Assembly (NCBI GenBank): GCA_963277665.1
Contig: OY728120.1
Span: forward strand, 944,061,195 to 944,125,194
Length of the DNA stretch: 64,000 nt
Reading direction: 5' to 3'
DNA from: Viscum album
Taxonomy: Eukaryota; Streptophyta; Magnoliopsida; Santalales; Viscaceae
Shown here: in pieces, positions 36,137-49,139 of the stretch
How positions within the stretch are numbered: position 1 is the first letter of the stretch
Layout of the letters: every line of letters starts with the position of its first letter
Notes under the pieces: generated by a model
Database searches by the model: none
What the model was told of the DNA's origin: nothing
What the model saw: the letters and a program-made list of their open reading frames with translations, nothing else
Program-made: the position numbers and the translations under genes

Positions 36137-36654
36137 AATCTTTTCATTAGATAAAGAATCAGTATTTATTAAATGAGATAAATCATCCAAAAACATAATG
36201 ATTTTACATTATTCCATTTCATTGTTATCAAAATGAAAACATTTGAGTTTAACATATCCATATTTTATTTTCACATTTCCATATTAATATATTTTTCCAT
36301 ATTAATTTTTTAATTTATTTCATTATTGTATTACTAACATAATATTTGTTTTCATATATAGGTGAATTTTTTTCCTTGAGTTCGGGTGCTTTGTTCTGCA
36401 ACAAATACCATGGATGAAAATTTTTGAGAGAGGATCACATATATAAAAGGATAAAAAATTAATATTTATAACTGTTGTTGGATAATAGTAATTTTAACCA
36501 TGTATAAAATTGTTTGAAATGTATATATCAGGGTGTTTTTTTTGTATTCATGATGTTAAGTAAATGTATATAGCATTGTTAGTCATAATATTGTGTGTGA
36601 TGTGTTGTCTTTCGGTTCTTGGTTCATGTGAAGGTGTTATTTTGTGCAGGTGTG
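36137..36654 (+). other. CACTA 3' region after the satellite
   Basis: AT-rich sequence with no domain I recognise. A short GC-richer stretch near 36,362-36,430 after a TATATAG/GT-like junction could be a remnant exon or 3' UTR of the CACTA gene, but this is a guess. Confidence 0.35.
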
Positions 36655-37070
36655 CAGGTGTGAAGGTACTGGTTGTGCAGGTACAGGGGAAGGTGCCTTT
36701 ATCAGCACTTTTTTGAGCGTTGATAAATGATTCCTTTAACAGCGCTAAAAGAGCGCTGATAAAGGGCCCTATTATCAGCGCTCAATATAGAACTCATAAA
36801 GGCACCACTTTATCAACGCTAGAAAAGTGCTGTTAATGTCGGCATAGATAAAGGGGGCCCCTTTATCAAGGATAAAAAATCACTGATAAAGGCCCCCTTT
36901 ATCAGTGCTTTTTAGAGCTGATAACGGTGGCCTTTATCAGTGCTTTTCATAGCACTGGTAAAGGGGACCCCTCCCCCCCCCCCCCACAATTATCTATGTC
37001 AGCATTAACAGTGCTTTTATAGCACTTTTAATGTCGGTTTTTAGCAATGATAAAAGGAAAAGATGTAGTG
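36655..37070 (+). repeat. CACTA subterminal repeats and right terminal inverted repeat
   Basis: Many short units of the type TTTATCAGYGCT and its complement AGCGCTGATAAAG form hairpins (for example AACAGCGCTAAAAGAGCGCTG near 36,733 and CAGTGCTTTTCATAGCACTG near 36,936). They alternate with GGGGCCCC-like blocks and a C13 run (36,973-36,985). The stretch ends in GGAAAAGATGTAGTG, the complement of a CACTA terminus. In En/Spm such repeats bind the element's own DNA-binding protein, and by analogy they may do so here. Confidence 0.85.
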
Positions 37071-38232
37071 GTGGTGGCCTTTATGGCGCTCATGAATATG
37101 GTGTTCCACCATTATCTTGATTCCTTTGTTTTTGGTAATTGTGGATAGCATTCGAATCTATTAAAAGAATAAGGATGAGTATGAGCATCTTTAGAGTATT
37201 TTTCGAGGAACCATTTCGGATCATCATCTATAGAAATGTTTACTATGTGCACCTTATGGATCATGAATGAGATGTTTTTGTTCAATGTTATCTCAAAATA
37301 ATGGGTTTTTGTGGACCCTAAGAAGATCAGTGTAGTTATTTCTTGGGAATAATCGAATATTTTATTAAATATCCATAGATTTTTGGGATTGGTATGGTAT
37401 TATTGGAATTTAATTCAAGATTTCTCTCATATTTCTTCATCCCTGAAATCCAATACCTAGAAAGGCATAAAGTTTGAGTGAAACCCAGAGTGTCTGACAT
37501 CCTTTGAGGAGCTAAAGTGGTGGCATACCAAAACCCCTCAACTGATATTTTTAGAATCCCGAAAAGGACATGTTCTCTATAGTTATGCTTCAGGTATGGT
37601 TCTTGGGTGTGTGATGATGCAGGATAATCATATATTTCTTATGGTTCTCATTATATCTAAATATATGAAAGGAATTACCCAACCCATGGAATAGAGTTAG
37701 CAGTAATGATGAATCCCTGGAATAAGTGGTTCTATTATATTTTCAGGGAACATATTGTGTTTAATTCAGATCATAATATTTTTTCTTCTATATTATCCAA
37801 GAAATATTTAAATTTAAGGTAGAATCATTGGTTGGAGTACCTTTAGAGGCTTGATTTTTATAGAGTCTACACCCTGGGATAAAGTAATTTGTTAGAAGAT
37901 TCCTTGAGTAGGAAAGTGACATTGTATGAATTGAAAGAGTATAGTGATGAGTAGAAATTGATGAGTATTTTTAATCAGATGCATCTAGCATCCAAGGGGA
38001 ATATAGAAGGTGTATTCTTGACCAGAGTTCAATTGACACCTTCCCTTTTGGATATAATTCGGAAGATCAGCTGAGTGATGAGTTGTGCCAGCGTTATATA
38101 CAGTTCTTAAATTATGGGGAGGTTCCAAATGAATGGTATTTGTCCCTTGAGGAAGATTTTATCTTTAATGGTAATTTCATGGTGCGATTAATGTTGCAAA
38201 AGGTGGTGATATAATATATCCACCTGTCTTAT
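37071..38232 (+). pseudogene. Element C pol remnant, part 1: RT and RNase H
   Basis: After the CACTA terminus the sequence reads AFMALMNMVFHHYLDSFV, the segment just before the RT active site in gypsy elements. The active-site block follows in a shifted frame as IVDSIRIY, so the Asp-Asp pair is damaged, apparently by a small deletion. VDPKKI, RFLGLVWYYW, a connection region, FREHIVFNSDHNIF, KKYLNLR and LEDSLSRKV (RNase H) come next. Frameshifts and stops are frequent. The reading continues up to the start of element B; the first half of C must lie left of the CACTA, outside the window. Confidence 0.78.
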
Positions 38233-40561
38233 TATGACATCCCACCTTTTAATTAAATAACATTACATTACATATTACAAACATAGGATCTTTTTAAGTA
38301 TATTGTCTTGGAAAAAAGGTACATAATACATGAAAACATAAATAATTCTTATATTCCACTTGAGAGGCTTCTTCAATGTTCTTCCTATCTACAATTATTT
38401 CATCTCATAACATGGGTACATATATCAAAGGAAAGGGTGAGCATAAAGCCCAGTAAAGGAAAATAGGGGAAAATTATTACTTGTGATCTTGAGGAATATC
38501 AATATGAACTTATGGAAATACATAATGTCATGAGAATGAGGCTTAAATTAATTAAACAAAAATGAATCATAAATTTGAAATGTGGATACAACAATTAATT
38601 GAGTCATTCATAAGCATATCACCAAGGTTTAACATCAAGGTGTCATAAATATTACCAAGGTTATTCACCAAGGTATCGTAAAACATGTCATCTCTACAGA
38701 ATAAATTCATTAACCAATTAAATCGAGTGCTATAAGGGTGAACCCTTTATATTTTTTTAAATATTTTGATTCAAATATATCACAATAAAATATCTCAAAA
38801 ATAACCTGTAAAAAATATGAGAAATGGGTTTTGTACCAAAATCATGGTGTTTTAAAAAGTTCTTAAAAACATGATCATTACATCATTTACAACCCATGGA
38901 AAGGGAAATAGGGTTTTATGTATGTAAATCACCGAATCAAATAAATAATTTTAACTTATATGTGAATACAAAAGGATAATAAAATGGTTTTGGTATTCAA
39001 GAATGAAAATAAATGAATTTATTGAGAAAAAGTTGGGATATTTTGAGAAGAAAAATCGACAGCATAACGGGTACAAAATATGGTTTTATTAAACAATAAA
39101 AATGGATGGGAAAAGGGTATACCATTAATAATATAATATTAATATATTAATTATATGGACTAAAATGTACATAATAACATGGTATGAAAATTTTAAAGTC
39201 ATACCACATTAAAAATAACATAAAAGTAAAAGAGAATATCCAATTTTACCTTACTAAGAATGGTGTACCTAAATCATGGGGATTGATACCTTGAGGTCTT
39301 GAGTACACATTTATAAAACTCCTTGGTAGGTAATACTACCATATAATCTTTTATAATGAATTTTAGTGAATGGAGATGGAGAAATGGGTTTGGTATTTAT
39401 AGCAAACATGGGGGAGTTTTTTATTAATTCCCTTTGATACCTTATTAGTTATTTTTGAAAACCCATGGGCTTTCCCATGGTATTTTCCCATGGTATTAGA
39501 CAATTAAGACACATATTAAATTATTTTTTCCAAAATATTCAACTATAATTTTATATTACTTATTTCTTCATTATGATTTCATTAAAATTATTGAAAAATT
39601 CAAGCTGTATTTTTTACTATTTAGGAATTACTAATGTTTTTTATAAAATTTTCATAAATTCTCCTAACCTAATATTGACATTTTGTAATCCAAAATATAA
39701 TTTATTTTATTACTGTGATTTTCTAAATTTTATGAAAATAACATTTAAAATTAAATAGCATTGTTTAATAAAAATGATATCAGATATAAAATGCATTGTA
39801 ATATTTTAGACACATGAAAAAAAATATTATAATTTAAATTTAAATAAGAGTGTTTTAATGATAATATTTCATAAAAATAATCACTATTAATAATACCTTA
39901 ATTTAATATAAAATTATATAATTTTATTTAAAAATTAATTTAAAATATTCACTGTGTTTTTAATGAAAACTATTCACAAAATTGAAAATCATGAAAAATA
40001 ATTTTATTTATAAAAAGGTATTAAATATTAATTAACTAGGGCCTTATCACATTACCCCTCATAAAACCTACACACAACATAAGGTAAAGATGTGAGATGG
40101 TGACAGACTCTTGGGGCGGCACTGATAACATCGCATGATTGGTAATTTTCAACAAATTGAACTTCTACTATATGCGATTTCATTCAAGCTTAATGAGTTG
40201 AAGCTCATCCTGGGATGGGTCTAGATTGAAGACGAGTGATGCTACTTCCATCCAAATCTATGAAAAATGGGATTTTTATGACCTGATTCTACTGGATGAG
40301 GCTATAGAGTCTTCTTTTTGTAATAATTTTCCTTTTTTATTTTTATTAATAAGGAATGATTGTAATCTTAATTTTTTTTTCCAATTTTCATATTGAAAAA
40401 TGGTCATAATTGGACAACGGTCATATAATGGTCAAAACACGATGGTCACATTTCAATTATACTTACTTCATTAGTAAGTTGATATAGTTTTTATTCAGTA
40501 TAAAATTAATCATAATTTTTAGAATCATAATTTTATTCAAAATGTTTAGGTTGTTTCATTA
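38233..40561 (-). repeat. Element B 3' LTR
   Basis: About 2.3 kb, collinear with 45,556-47,850 through shared blocks such as AAGGGTGAGCATAAAGCCCAG (interrupted here at one base from the other copy) and TGATCTTGAGGAATATCAAT. Its outer edge near 38,233 is set by alignment, not by a clear terminal dinucleotide. No gene is present; long AT-only stretches occur between 39,540 and 40,030. Confidence 0.8.
39394..39402 (-). promoter_or_regulatory. TATA-like box of element B 3' LTR
   Basis: CTATAAATA on the - strand is the only well-formed TATA box in this LTR. The matching place in the other LTR is degraded. Confidence 0.45.
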
Positions 40562-40571
40562 TTCCCCCTTA
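40562..40571 (-). other. Polypurine tract of element B
   Basis: TAAGGGGGAA on the - strand, next to the 3' LTR. Confidence 0.7.
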
Positions 40572-41090
40572 TGAAATTTCATCCCCAAAATTTCAACTCA
40601 TGCAATCAGAAGAAAAAAGTGGTGGAATTTCTGTAACCTTATTTCCTCCAGTTCCTGCATCATTTATTCATATTTATGCTTCCTCTACAACACTTTAACG
40701 AGGTGGGTCATGCTATTGCGTAGAACCTTGTATCTACAGTCCAAGATCTCCACCAATGACTCCTCATAAGATAGGTCATGTTTCAGTTGTACCAACTCTA
40801 TATTTAGTACATGTGAAGGGTTGGAATATACTTCCTCAAGAGAGATATGTGGAAAACATCATTAACTTGTGCTATATTTGTAGGAAGTGAAAGTAAATAG
40901 GTTATGGTTCCTTTGAAAACAAATATTTTATATGGTTCAATGTACCTATGGCTGAGCATACCTTTTTTCCCAAACCACATGATTCTACTCCAATATGAAA
41001 TTTGAAAGAACAATTTATCACTAAAATCAAACTCTAAGTCCCTTTGATGGTTCTCATCATAACTATTATGCCAACCCTGACAATCCATTA
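40572..41090 (-). pseudogene. Element B integrase C-terminus and chromodomain remnant
   Basis: The open stretch 41,088-40,804 reads QRDLEFDFSDKLFF, WFGKKGMLSHRYIEPYKI and DVFHISLLRKYIP, the conserved C-terminal module. It is followed on the - strand by a decayed chromodomain (LSYEESLVEILDCRYKVLRN then LVKVL) with stops. Confidence 0.8.
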
Positions 41091-41900
41091 TGTGTTGTTG
41101 GATGGAATGAATGTTTTCTATAAACTCAATTCCATGATCGGGACCAGGAAGCTTTCTCTCTCCAACTTAATCCCACAAGTAGGAGTTCTACATAACATCC
41201 CATATAAACCTTCATAGTTTTCCATTTCAATACTCAAATGGATGTTGTTTTTGTATGAGAACTCCATTAATCGGATATGTTGATCCCAACCAATTTTAAT
41301 TATATTGATAATTTTCTCTACAAGTCAATGTGTGTCTAAATAGTACATTCAGATTGGCCATCATTTTGGGTATGATAGGTCACACTAAAATTCATTTCTG
41401 CATTCTGATCATATTGAAGACTTCTCAAAACGTTTGATGTGAACCTTGGATCACAATAAAATATGATAGACAGTGGGTCCCCATGAATCTAAACCACTTC
41501 CTTTATATATATCTTGGCATGTTTATCGACTGAAAAATATTCCCAAATTGAGATAGAATGGGAAATCTAGGTGGGATGGTCCTCTATAACCCATATCGCA
41601 TTATTTCCTTTGTTTTTTTTGGGTAGACCGGTGACAATGTCAATAGATATATTATCCCAATTCCATGTTGGCATGGTTAGAGGTTTTAATACCTCTTTAA
41701 GAAATTTTCACTCTCCCTTCACTTTTTGACACACCATGGACCTTTTAGTGTATTTGGAAATCTCACTTGTCATGTTATCACACCAATAATGATCACAAAG
41801 GTCCCTATACATTTTAGTTATTCTAGGATTTATAGACAAATTATATCTAGGAGCTTCATCCATCAGATTTGTCCTTATTTCTAGAATATATGATACATAA
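41091..41900 (-). pseudogene. Element B integrase core and zinc finger remnants
   Basis: Recognisable pieces are NDGQSECTI (around the catalytic Glu), DPRFTSN with the preceding Asp-Arg altered, NAIWVIEDHPT, and an N-terminal finger remnant with ITKMYRDLCDHYW and VCQKVK. Frames change repeatedly. Confidence 0.72.
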
Positions 41901-42650
41901 AGCCATGTTCAAACATTTAGTACAACTTCATGATCAATATTGAACTCGTGAAACTTCCCATTATTCACAGTCTCTATCATCTTTTGCAAAAAAGGATCAT
42001 CCCTTTAAGATTTCTTGATCTTCTCTAGTAATGAAGGTTGAGAAATCATTTGGGATAGGGTTAATGATGAGGAATATCTTATGATCCCCATGCCCTATTT
42101 TACTAGTCATTGAATCAAAGGATCTCTTTCAATACTCATCATTTCTATCCAAACTAGGTCTTTTTTACTTAATGCATTAGTGACTTTATTTTATCTTCTA
42201 GGATGATAATGAATTGAACAATCAAAATCTTTATGAAGTTATAACCATATCCTATTCTTCATGTTCAATTACTTTTGTGTGAAAATATACTATAAACATT
42301 TATGGTGGATGTATATATCACATTTCTCTCCATAAAGAGATTGTTTTTATATCTTTATTTTAAAAACTACTACGACCAACTCTATGTCATACATATGATA
42401 GTTTTGATCATCATACTTCAACTATCAAGGTTCATAAGAAATAACCTTGTTAAATTTCATGAGGAGACACCAATGACCTTTCAGAGATGTATCATTAAAA
42501 TAATGAATCTTTATCTGATAGTGGGTATAGTTAATGCAGGTATAGTAACTAATCTCTTCTTTATCTCTTAGAAACATTCTTCTCATCCTTTTTCAAGATG
42601 AACTTGACCACCTTTCGAGTAAACATGGCCAGTGGACTAGAAAATGATTA
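41901..42650 (-). pseudogene. Element B RNase H region
   Basis: Heavily broken. The placement rests on position between RT and integrase, and on short traces of the family pattern. The + strand open frame at 42,302-42,571 runs antisense and is not a gene. Confidence 0.5.
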
Positions 42651-43470
42651 ATTGTTTTTAAAAAACCTATTATATTATCCTTATAAACATTCGATCCTAT
42701 GATTCATAGTTATTTATATATTCTAAGTACACACCTCTACAATTTTTGTCTTTTTAGGGTCAAATGATATTCCATCATTTTTTATAATGTTCCCCTTGAA
42801 AGCAACTTGTTGTAACCAAAATTCACCATTGAGGAAATTTCCAAAGTGCCTATTTTTTTCAAGGTTTTCAATATGACCCTTCGATGATCCTAATACTCCT
42901 TGTGGATTTTACAATATATAATAATATCATGAGAAAAAACATCCAAAATTTTATCAAAGTAGTCCTTAAATACTTTATTCATTAAATCCAAAAAAATTGA
43001 AGGTTCATTTGTTAATAGGAAATGTATAAAAAAACTCATAATTCCCATATACTGATTAGAAGGTAGTCTTTACAATATATTTTTTATTTACCCTCAATTA
43101 ATGATAACTAGATCAAAGGTCAATATTAGAGAACAATTGAGACCCATGAAGCTGGTTAAACAAATCATCAATTCATATAAGAGGGTACTTATTCTTTAAT
43201 GTGATCCTATTAAGTCCCCCATAATCAATACATAATTGCATTGATTCATCTTTATTCTTCACAAATTTTATAGTTTCTCCCCAAGGAGACACACATGGAA
43301 ATATATACCCCTTCTCCAAAATATCATGGAGTTGTTTCTTTAATTCCCCCATCTCTATATTGGCCATTCTATACGGGGCCTTTGAAATCGGCATGGAACC
43401 AGGCATGAGTTCAATGGATAACTCTACCTTTGATTCAGGGGAAGGCCAAGGTAACTTCTAATGAAATTAA
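42651..43470 (-). pseudogene. Element B reverse transcriptase
   Basis: The open stretch 43,406-43,173 has [41 protein letters not shown] and LKNKYPLI, the fingers of a gypsy RT. Downstream, the active-site block reads DVFSHDIIIY, where the first Asp of the normal pair is His. Multiple stops are present. Confidence 0.82.
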
Positions 43471-44090
43471 TTAATGTATTCCTAAATAATGTGGACATTA
43501 TCTATTCATACAATTTCATTTCCTTATTCTTCTTCACCAATGATTTTCATAAATAAGGCTATGGGTGGTGCTTCTAGACAATTCTCATGTCGAGCTATCT
43601 CTCCTTTGACTACAATTATAGGTTTTTCTTTCAAGAATACTGAGATTTCAATTCATATATATTTGATCATAGTATTATACATTGGGATCTAGTTCATCCC
43701 TAATATAATGTCAAATTCCATCTTAGGAATGACTATAATATTTGTGATGAGATTGTGCTTTCCCATGTGAATACTATAGTTTCTATATAATATTTATTTG
43801 TGGATGATCCCTCTAGGAGTCTTGAATGATAGTTATATATCTATAATTTTATTCATTGATTCAATATTCTTTGAAAACATATAGGAAATTAAATAATTCT
43901 TAGAACCAAAATCATATAAAGTACTTGCTTGCTTTTATAGACCAACAATAGTACCTACCAACACATTATTTGGAGATTAAACTCAATTTTTCATGATAAA
44001 AAAATAAATACATTCTCCCTTGACCTATGCTGAGTTTGATGGTGATTCCCTTCCATTTCCCTCGGATTTGGAACGTGATTGTTGAAGTAA
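43471..44090 (-). pseudogene. Element B protease region
   Basis: The C-terminal protease motif EFDIILGM is seen near 43,700 on the - strand. The active-site Asp-Ser-Gly region upstream is decayed. The + strand frame at 43,489-43,692 is antisense noise. Confidence 0.6.
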
Positions 44091-45110
44091 CAAACTTATC
44101 CACACTTTTAAAATTTAACTTTATGTAGGTCCAATACCATCATCCCTTTTTAGTTTTTATGAAAAGTTGATGCTTCACCTCACTAAGATAGTTTTTAGAA
44201 ATATATACTTCTCTTCTGCACTTCGAAAACTTACCAATCCGGATAAGAAATTCCCTAGAATGCCTCTTCCCACATTTGTTTCATGTGGATTGTTGCACTT
44301 TCTTTCCTCTTATTTTCTCAAATATCCTCTCTAATATTTACTCTCATGGTCTCTTCTTTTCACTGAATTTATAGGACCACTGTGTCTCTCAACACTCTAA
44401 TTCAACTTTCATATCACTTCTTACTATCTCCTAGTAGCTGTCATAGACACGATTGAAAATATTATTCTTTAGATGGGGTCTTATTCCATCGAATAATATA
44501 TCAACACTTCCATTTGGATACATAATAAAAAAATAGGTTTCGTGAAAAATTCCTGTGAATTTTTTCTCATAGCTTCCCAAATATTAATTTTCCATCAATT
44601 TTAGCTCTAGGAATTCATTCTCTATTTTCATTCATATTGAACGATGGAAAATATTTTTGGAAAAATATTTCCCTGATCTCATCTCACTCCATTGCTTCAA
44701 TCTTGCCTCTTGGCTTCATAATTTTGATCAGCAACCACCACTGATCAGTTACTCCCTCTATGTGGTAAACACTTAGGGAAACATTCTATTATTATAGAGA
44801 AATGGAGAACAAAAAAGATCTTGTCGATGGAGATTATCCACTATTTAGAAATCAATGGGTCAGTAGATCCACTAAACAATTTTTGTCTTTAAAGAATAAA
44901 GGAATCAATGTAAATTTGTTACCATCATGGTGAATCTGGTCTGTCGGATTGATTCAAGTTATTTCCCATAACTCGAGACATTTTATTCATCATTCTCATG
45001 AAAGTATCCATTCCAGCTTCCATTGGATTTTTTTGGTTCCTAGTCTATTATTATCACCATTTACACAATTATCATATTTCCCACCATTTTCTAAAAGAAT
45101 AAAACCCTAG
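44091..45110 (-). pseudogene. Element B gag
   Basis: Capsid traces are VTDQWWLL, IEAMEXDEIREIFFQKYFPS (X is a stop) and a basic zinc-knuckle-like stretch near 44,250-44,280. They match the order of gag in element A but have many stops. Confidence 0.6.
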
Positions 45111-45541
45111 TGATAAATGTATTTATTTTTATAATCTTAAATTTAGAAGCGAAGTTCTATGTCATATAACATTATGATTAAAGATATTATTCCTTAAAAA
45201 TAACTAAATTTTTTATAAATCCATTATAATAATTCATAAAAATATTCTGTTTAACCAAAAATATCCCCCAGGAGTGTCAAAAAAAGAGGGCAGCAAGGCC
45301 CATTATTGTGAACCACTACTTGTTCAAATCTACCTTCAAGCAACATTTTCAAGTTTTACTGCTTGATACATCTATGCCATAGCCACACCCATTTGTTTGT
45401 TTCCTGATTGTGAATTATTTGTTCAAGAACCACTTACATAATATTTAACCAAAATAATAGGAATTTTTTAAATATTAAACTTTTTAAATAGGGTTGTTAC
45501 TAAAGTTTACAAATACAAATTTCCAAAAATAACAAAACTAA

Positions 45542-45555
45542 CCTTTGATACCAAC
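45542..45555 (-). other. Primer-binding site of element B
   Basis: On the - strand GTTGGTATCAAAGG follows the LTR edge, identical over 14 bases to the sites of elements A and E. Confidence 0.82.
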
Positions 45556-47850
45556 CACGGCATAATTCCTTTTTATTACACACATTTTACAAACAGGTGA
45601 TATTTTTAAGTATAGTTTCTTGGAAAAAGGTATATAATAATGAAAACATAAAACATTATTTTATTCCAATTTAATGAATTCATCACGGTTCATCCTGTGT
45701 ACAGTTATTTAATTTCATAACCAGGGGATGTACATCAAAGTAAAGGGTGAGCATAAGGCCCAGTAAGGGAAAACAAGGGAAATAATTTACTATTGATCTT
45801 GAGGAATATCAATATGAACGTTAAAAAATTCATAAAGGCATGAAAAACAAGTATATCATAATAAATAGAACATGAATCATGCTTTTAAATGTCATTAAAA
45901 TAATTAATTGATTCATTCATATCCATATCACCATTGTTTTTCACTAAGGTGTCATAAAAATTACCGAGGTTATTCACCAAGATATTGTAAAACATGTCAT
46001 CTCTAGATATTAAATTAATTACCCAATGAATTAGAGTATTATAAGGGATCACACTTCATATTACATGATTAATTTGACTTGCATTGATATTAATAAACCA
46101 TATCATAAATAACCCATTTAGAATAAAAGAAATGGATTTCGTACCAAAAAAATGGCATGTTGAAAAAACATAAAAATAAGATCATTACATCATTTACAAC
46201 CCACAGAAAGGGAATGAGGGTTTTATGTATGTCAATTAAAGAAAAAATTAATAATTATAACATATATGTTAATAAACTAGATAATAAAAAATATTTTGGT
46301 ATTTATTTAAGAATATAAAATAATTTCACGATAAAAAATAAATACATTTTTAGAAGAAAAATCTGTCGCATAACTGTTATGAAACATGGTTTTAAAAACA
46401 TTAAAAATATATATGGAAAATGGTATATCAATAATAAAATAATCTTAATTTAGTAAAATTATAGAATAAAAATTATAGAATAACATGGTATTCATATTTT
46501 AAAAATATACCGCATAAAATAGAACTTGAAAGGAAAAGAGAAGTATAGATTTTCCCATACCTTAAAGAGTGTTTCTAAAACATGACTATTGGGAACCTAA
46601 GTGCCTGAGTAAATAGTGTGAGGACTTCTTGAGAGGTAATACTACTAGATATTATTTTTCTATGAAATTTAGTGAGTGTATATTTAGAAATTTGTGGGTA
46701 TTTAAAGAAAAGTGAGGGAGTTTTTTATAAATTTCATTGGACACATTGTTAGTGGTTTTTGAAAAAACATGGGCTTGATCACGGTATTGGAAACATTGGA
46801 AATGTATTGCATTATTTTATCCACAATAGTAGGCCATAATTTTAAATTACTTATTATATCATTATGATATCATTAAACTTACCACATAACTAAAACTATA
46901 TTTTTTATTATTCACGATAAACTAAAGTATTTTAAAAAATTATAATATATTCACTCTAACCTAATGTTGAAGTTCTGAATTACAAAATTACATTTTTTTA
47001 TGATAATAATTTCTTAAATCTGGGAAAATTAAATTTAAAAAATAAATATCCATGTTTATTAAAAATAGTAGTGGATATAAAATGCATAGTAAAATTTATG
47101 ACACATGAAAAAAATTATTATCATTTAGATTTATATAAGAGTGTTTTAATGTTATTATTTCATTAATATAATCGCAATTCATAATACCTTAATTTAATAT
47201 AATAATAATATAATATTTATCAAAAAAATCATTCTATCAAATTCATCATATTTTTAATACACACAATCCTTAAAACTGAAAATGATGGGAAAATATTATT
47301 TATACAAAGAGATTACACATTATGTAACTAGGTCATTACCACATAACCCCTTATAAAACCCACATATGGCATAAGGATAAGTTTTTTATGGTGACTGACT
47401 CTTGGGAAAGTTCAGATAGCATCGCCCAAGTGGTAATTTTAACCAACATGAAATTCTCCCATAGGTGATTTTGTTCAAAATTAATGTATTGATGATCAGC
47501 TTGGGAATGGTCTAGAGAATAGACTAGTGACACTACATCCTTACCAATATCTGAAAAACCGGCTTGGTACATCCTGATTAAAATGGATTAGACCATCAAC
47601 CCTTCTTTTTGTAGTAATTTTCCTTTGATAATTTTGTTAATAAACAATAATTGTAATGTTAAAGTTATTATTTTTTATAATGTTTAAATAAACAAATGAT
47701 CATAATTGACCAAAAATTGCATTACAGTCAAAAACTAATGGTCAAATTTCAATTATACGTGCTTCAATATAGATAGGATATAATTTTTTAGTATAAAATA
47801 AAACACAATTTTAGGAAACAAAATTTTATTCAAACAGTTGGGATAATTAA
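45556..47850 (-). repeat. Element B 5' LTR
   Basis: About 2.3 kb, partner of 38,233-40,561. The outer edge near 47,850 is approximate. The 73-codon frame at 47,351-47,572 is not conserved in the partner LTR and is not called. Confidence 0.8.
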
Positions 47851-49139
47851 ACTGAGAGTGATGTTCATCCTAGTATTACCATGATATTTTATGATGTGTC
47901 TCAGTGGTTTTGGTTGCTATTTATGAGGTGAGACATTACTAAATTCATATCGTGGTGTTATTAATTTCATCATGTTAATGAATATCACTAAATTCCCTCT
48001 TGTTTTCTTCATCTGTTACCTATTCCTACTATTATGTGGGATAAGATAACCATGTATTTTATTTTCAACTCACTACGTACACCCTTTGTAAGGAATTTAA
48101 TTTCGGTAGTAATTGACAATGTAACTAAATTTTCCAATTTCATTCCTATGAGGGATTAGTCCAAGGTGGATGATATGGGTTGGTTGTAAAATTAGAACAT
48201 TGTGAGGATTTATGGTGTCCCATCAATAATTGTTTTAGACAGGGACCTTGATTTCACCACAAAGTTTTGGGAACACATTTTGAAGGAGATGGGGTTAGAA
48301 GTCAAGTTGATCAGAAAATACCACCCTGAAAAGGATGGTGAAATAAATAAAGAAGATCAGATATTGTAATATATTCTTTAGAATGTGTTTTGGATTTAAG
48401 AGTCTTGCGGGATATCCATTTAAGACTATTTGAGTTTATGTATAAAATAGTCACCAATACATGTTTCGAAGGGCTCCTTTTGATGTGATTTATGTTTGGC
48501 CATGTCGGTTGCCAATGTGTTGGGATGAGGTTAGAGAGACCACATTATTGGGTTCGATCCTTTTTAGGAGACTTATGATAAAGTAAATTTGATAAGATAG
48601 TGATTTCTTAGGACACCTAGTTTTTATAATTCGTATTCTAATCAGAGGTGTCAAAAATTTTAATTTTATGTGGGATATTGGGGGTACCTAAAATTGTAAC
48701 CTCTCTTGGGTAAAATTGTTTGGGTAAGCAAGAGAATCTAATTTCTAGGTATGTTGGACCTTCTGAAATTACTGAAAGAATTGTTAAGGTGGCATATAAG
48801 TAATCTTTTCCTTCTCATTTGATGTCAATTCATGACTTGTTCAATGTCTCTCAGTTGAAAAAGTATAACCCAAATATATCCCATGTGTTGAATTAGGATG
48901 AGTTATAAGTGGATCTTGATTTTTTTGTGTTTGAACAACTAGTTTATATTATGGATTTAAGGACAAAGTACATTGGTGTATGTCTATTCCATTGGTCTAA
49001 GTACATTGGATGAATGGTAGTGAAGAGAATGAGACATGGTAGTGGAAGTCTTGGGTTAAGGAGGAGTATCCATTTATATTCTCTAACTAGGCTTCGATTT
49101 GAAATTCTATGGGTAAAAAGTTTCCATGGTGGGGAGAAT
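47851..49139 (+). pseudogene. Element C pol remnant, part 2: integrase and chromodomain
   Basis: The reading resumes in the zinc finger (VHPSITMIFYDVSQWFW, DITKFIS). It continues with VVIDNVTKFSNFIPMRD, IYGVPSIIVLDRDLDFTTKFW (second catalytic Asp), KYHPEKDGEINKED, LFNVSQLKKYNP, and a worn chromodomain ending NETW.WKSWVKEEYPFIFS. The acidic residue normally in the SER motif is represented by INKED. Frame changes and stops are common. A purine tract GGTGGGGAGAAT precedes the LTR at about 49,140. Confidence 0.78.

Larger units (their letters stand above)
3627..37070 (+). mobile_element. CACTA (En/Spm) DNA transposon, right part, with nested insertions
   Basis: The right end is at 37,070. Read on the - strand the terminus is CACTACATCTTTTCC, a CACTA-type terminal inverted repeat, preceded by about 350 bp of hairpin-forming subterminal repeats. 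After it, GTG (37,071-37,073) is a candidate 3-bp target duplication, and the sequence then resumes inside the reverse transcriptase of gypsy element C. On the left the element encodes a Transposase_24/Ulp1-like gene (3,627-6,779), then an array of 182-bp satellite units. It is interrupted by the window-start LTR and by elements A (10,453-21,989) and E (22,823-34,657). The left terminus and any TNP2-type transposase gene are outside the window. Without A and E the part seen here is about 10 kb. Confidence 0.8.
38233..47850 (-). mobile_element. Element B: decayed Ty3/gypsy retrotransposon
   Basis: On the - strand it has a 5' LTR (47,850-45,556), a primer site (45,555-45,542), gag, protease, RT, RNase H and integrase remnants, a polypurine tract (40,571-40,562) and a 3' LTR (40,561-38,233). 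It is inserted in the integrase zinc finger of element C, since the C reading resumes with VHPSITMIFYDV at about 47,865. LTR edges are good to about 5-10 bp. No convincing target duplication remains and the LTRs are strongly diverged, so the insertion is old. Confidence 0.82.

Noticed and set aside
38233..38240. Target-site duplication for element B
   Set aside because: Candidate 5-mers on the two sides (for example CTGTC and CTGAG) agree only partly, and the LTR edges are uncertain by several bases.
39573..39758. 61-codon + strand frame
   Set aside because: It lies in the AT-only part of the element B LTR, composed almost wholly of Phe, Ile, Leu, Asn, Lys and Tyr codons. It is a composition artefact.
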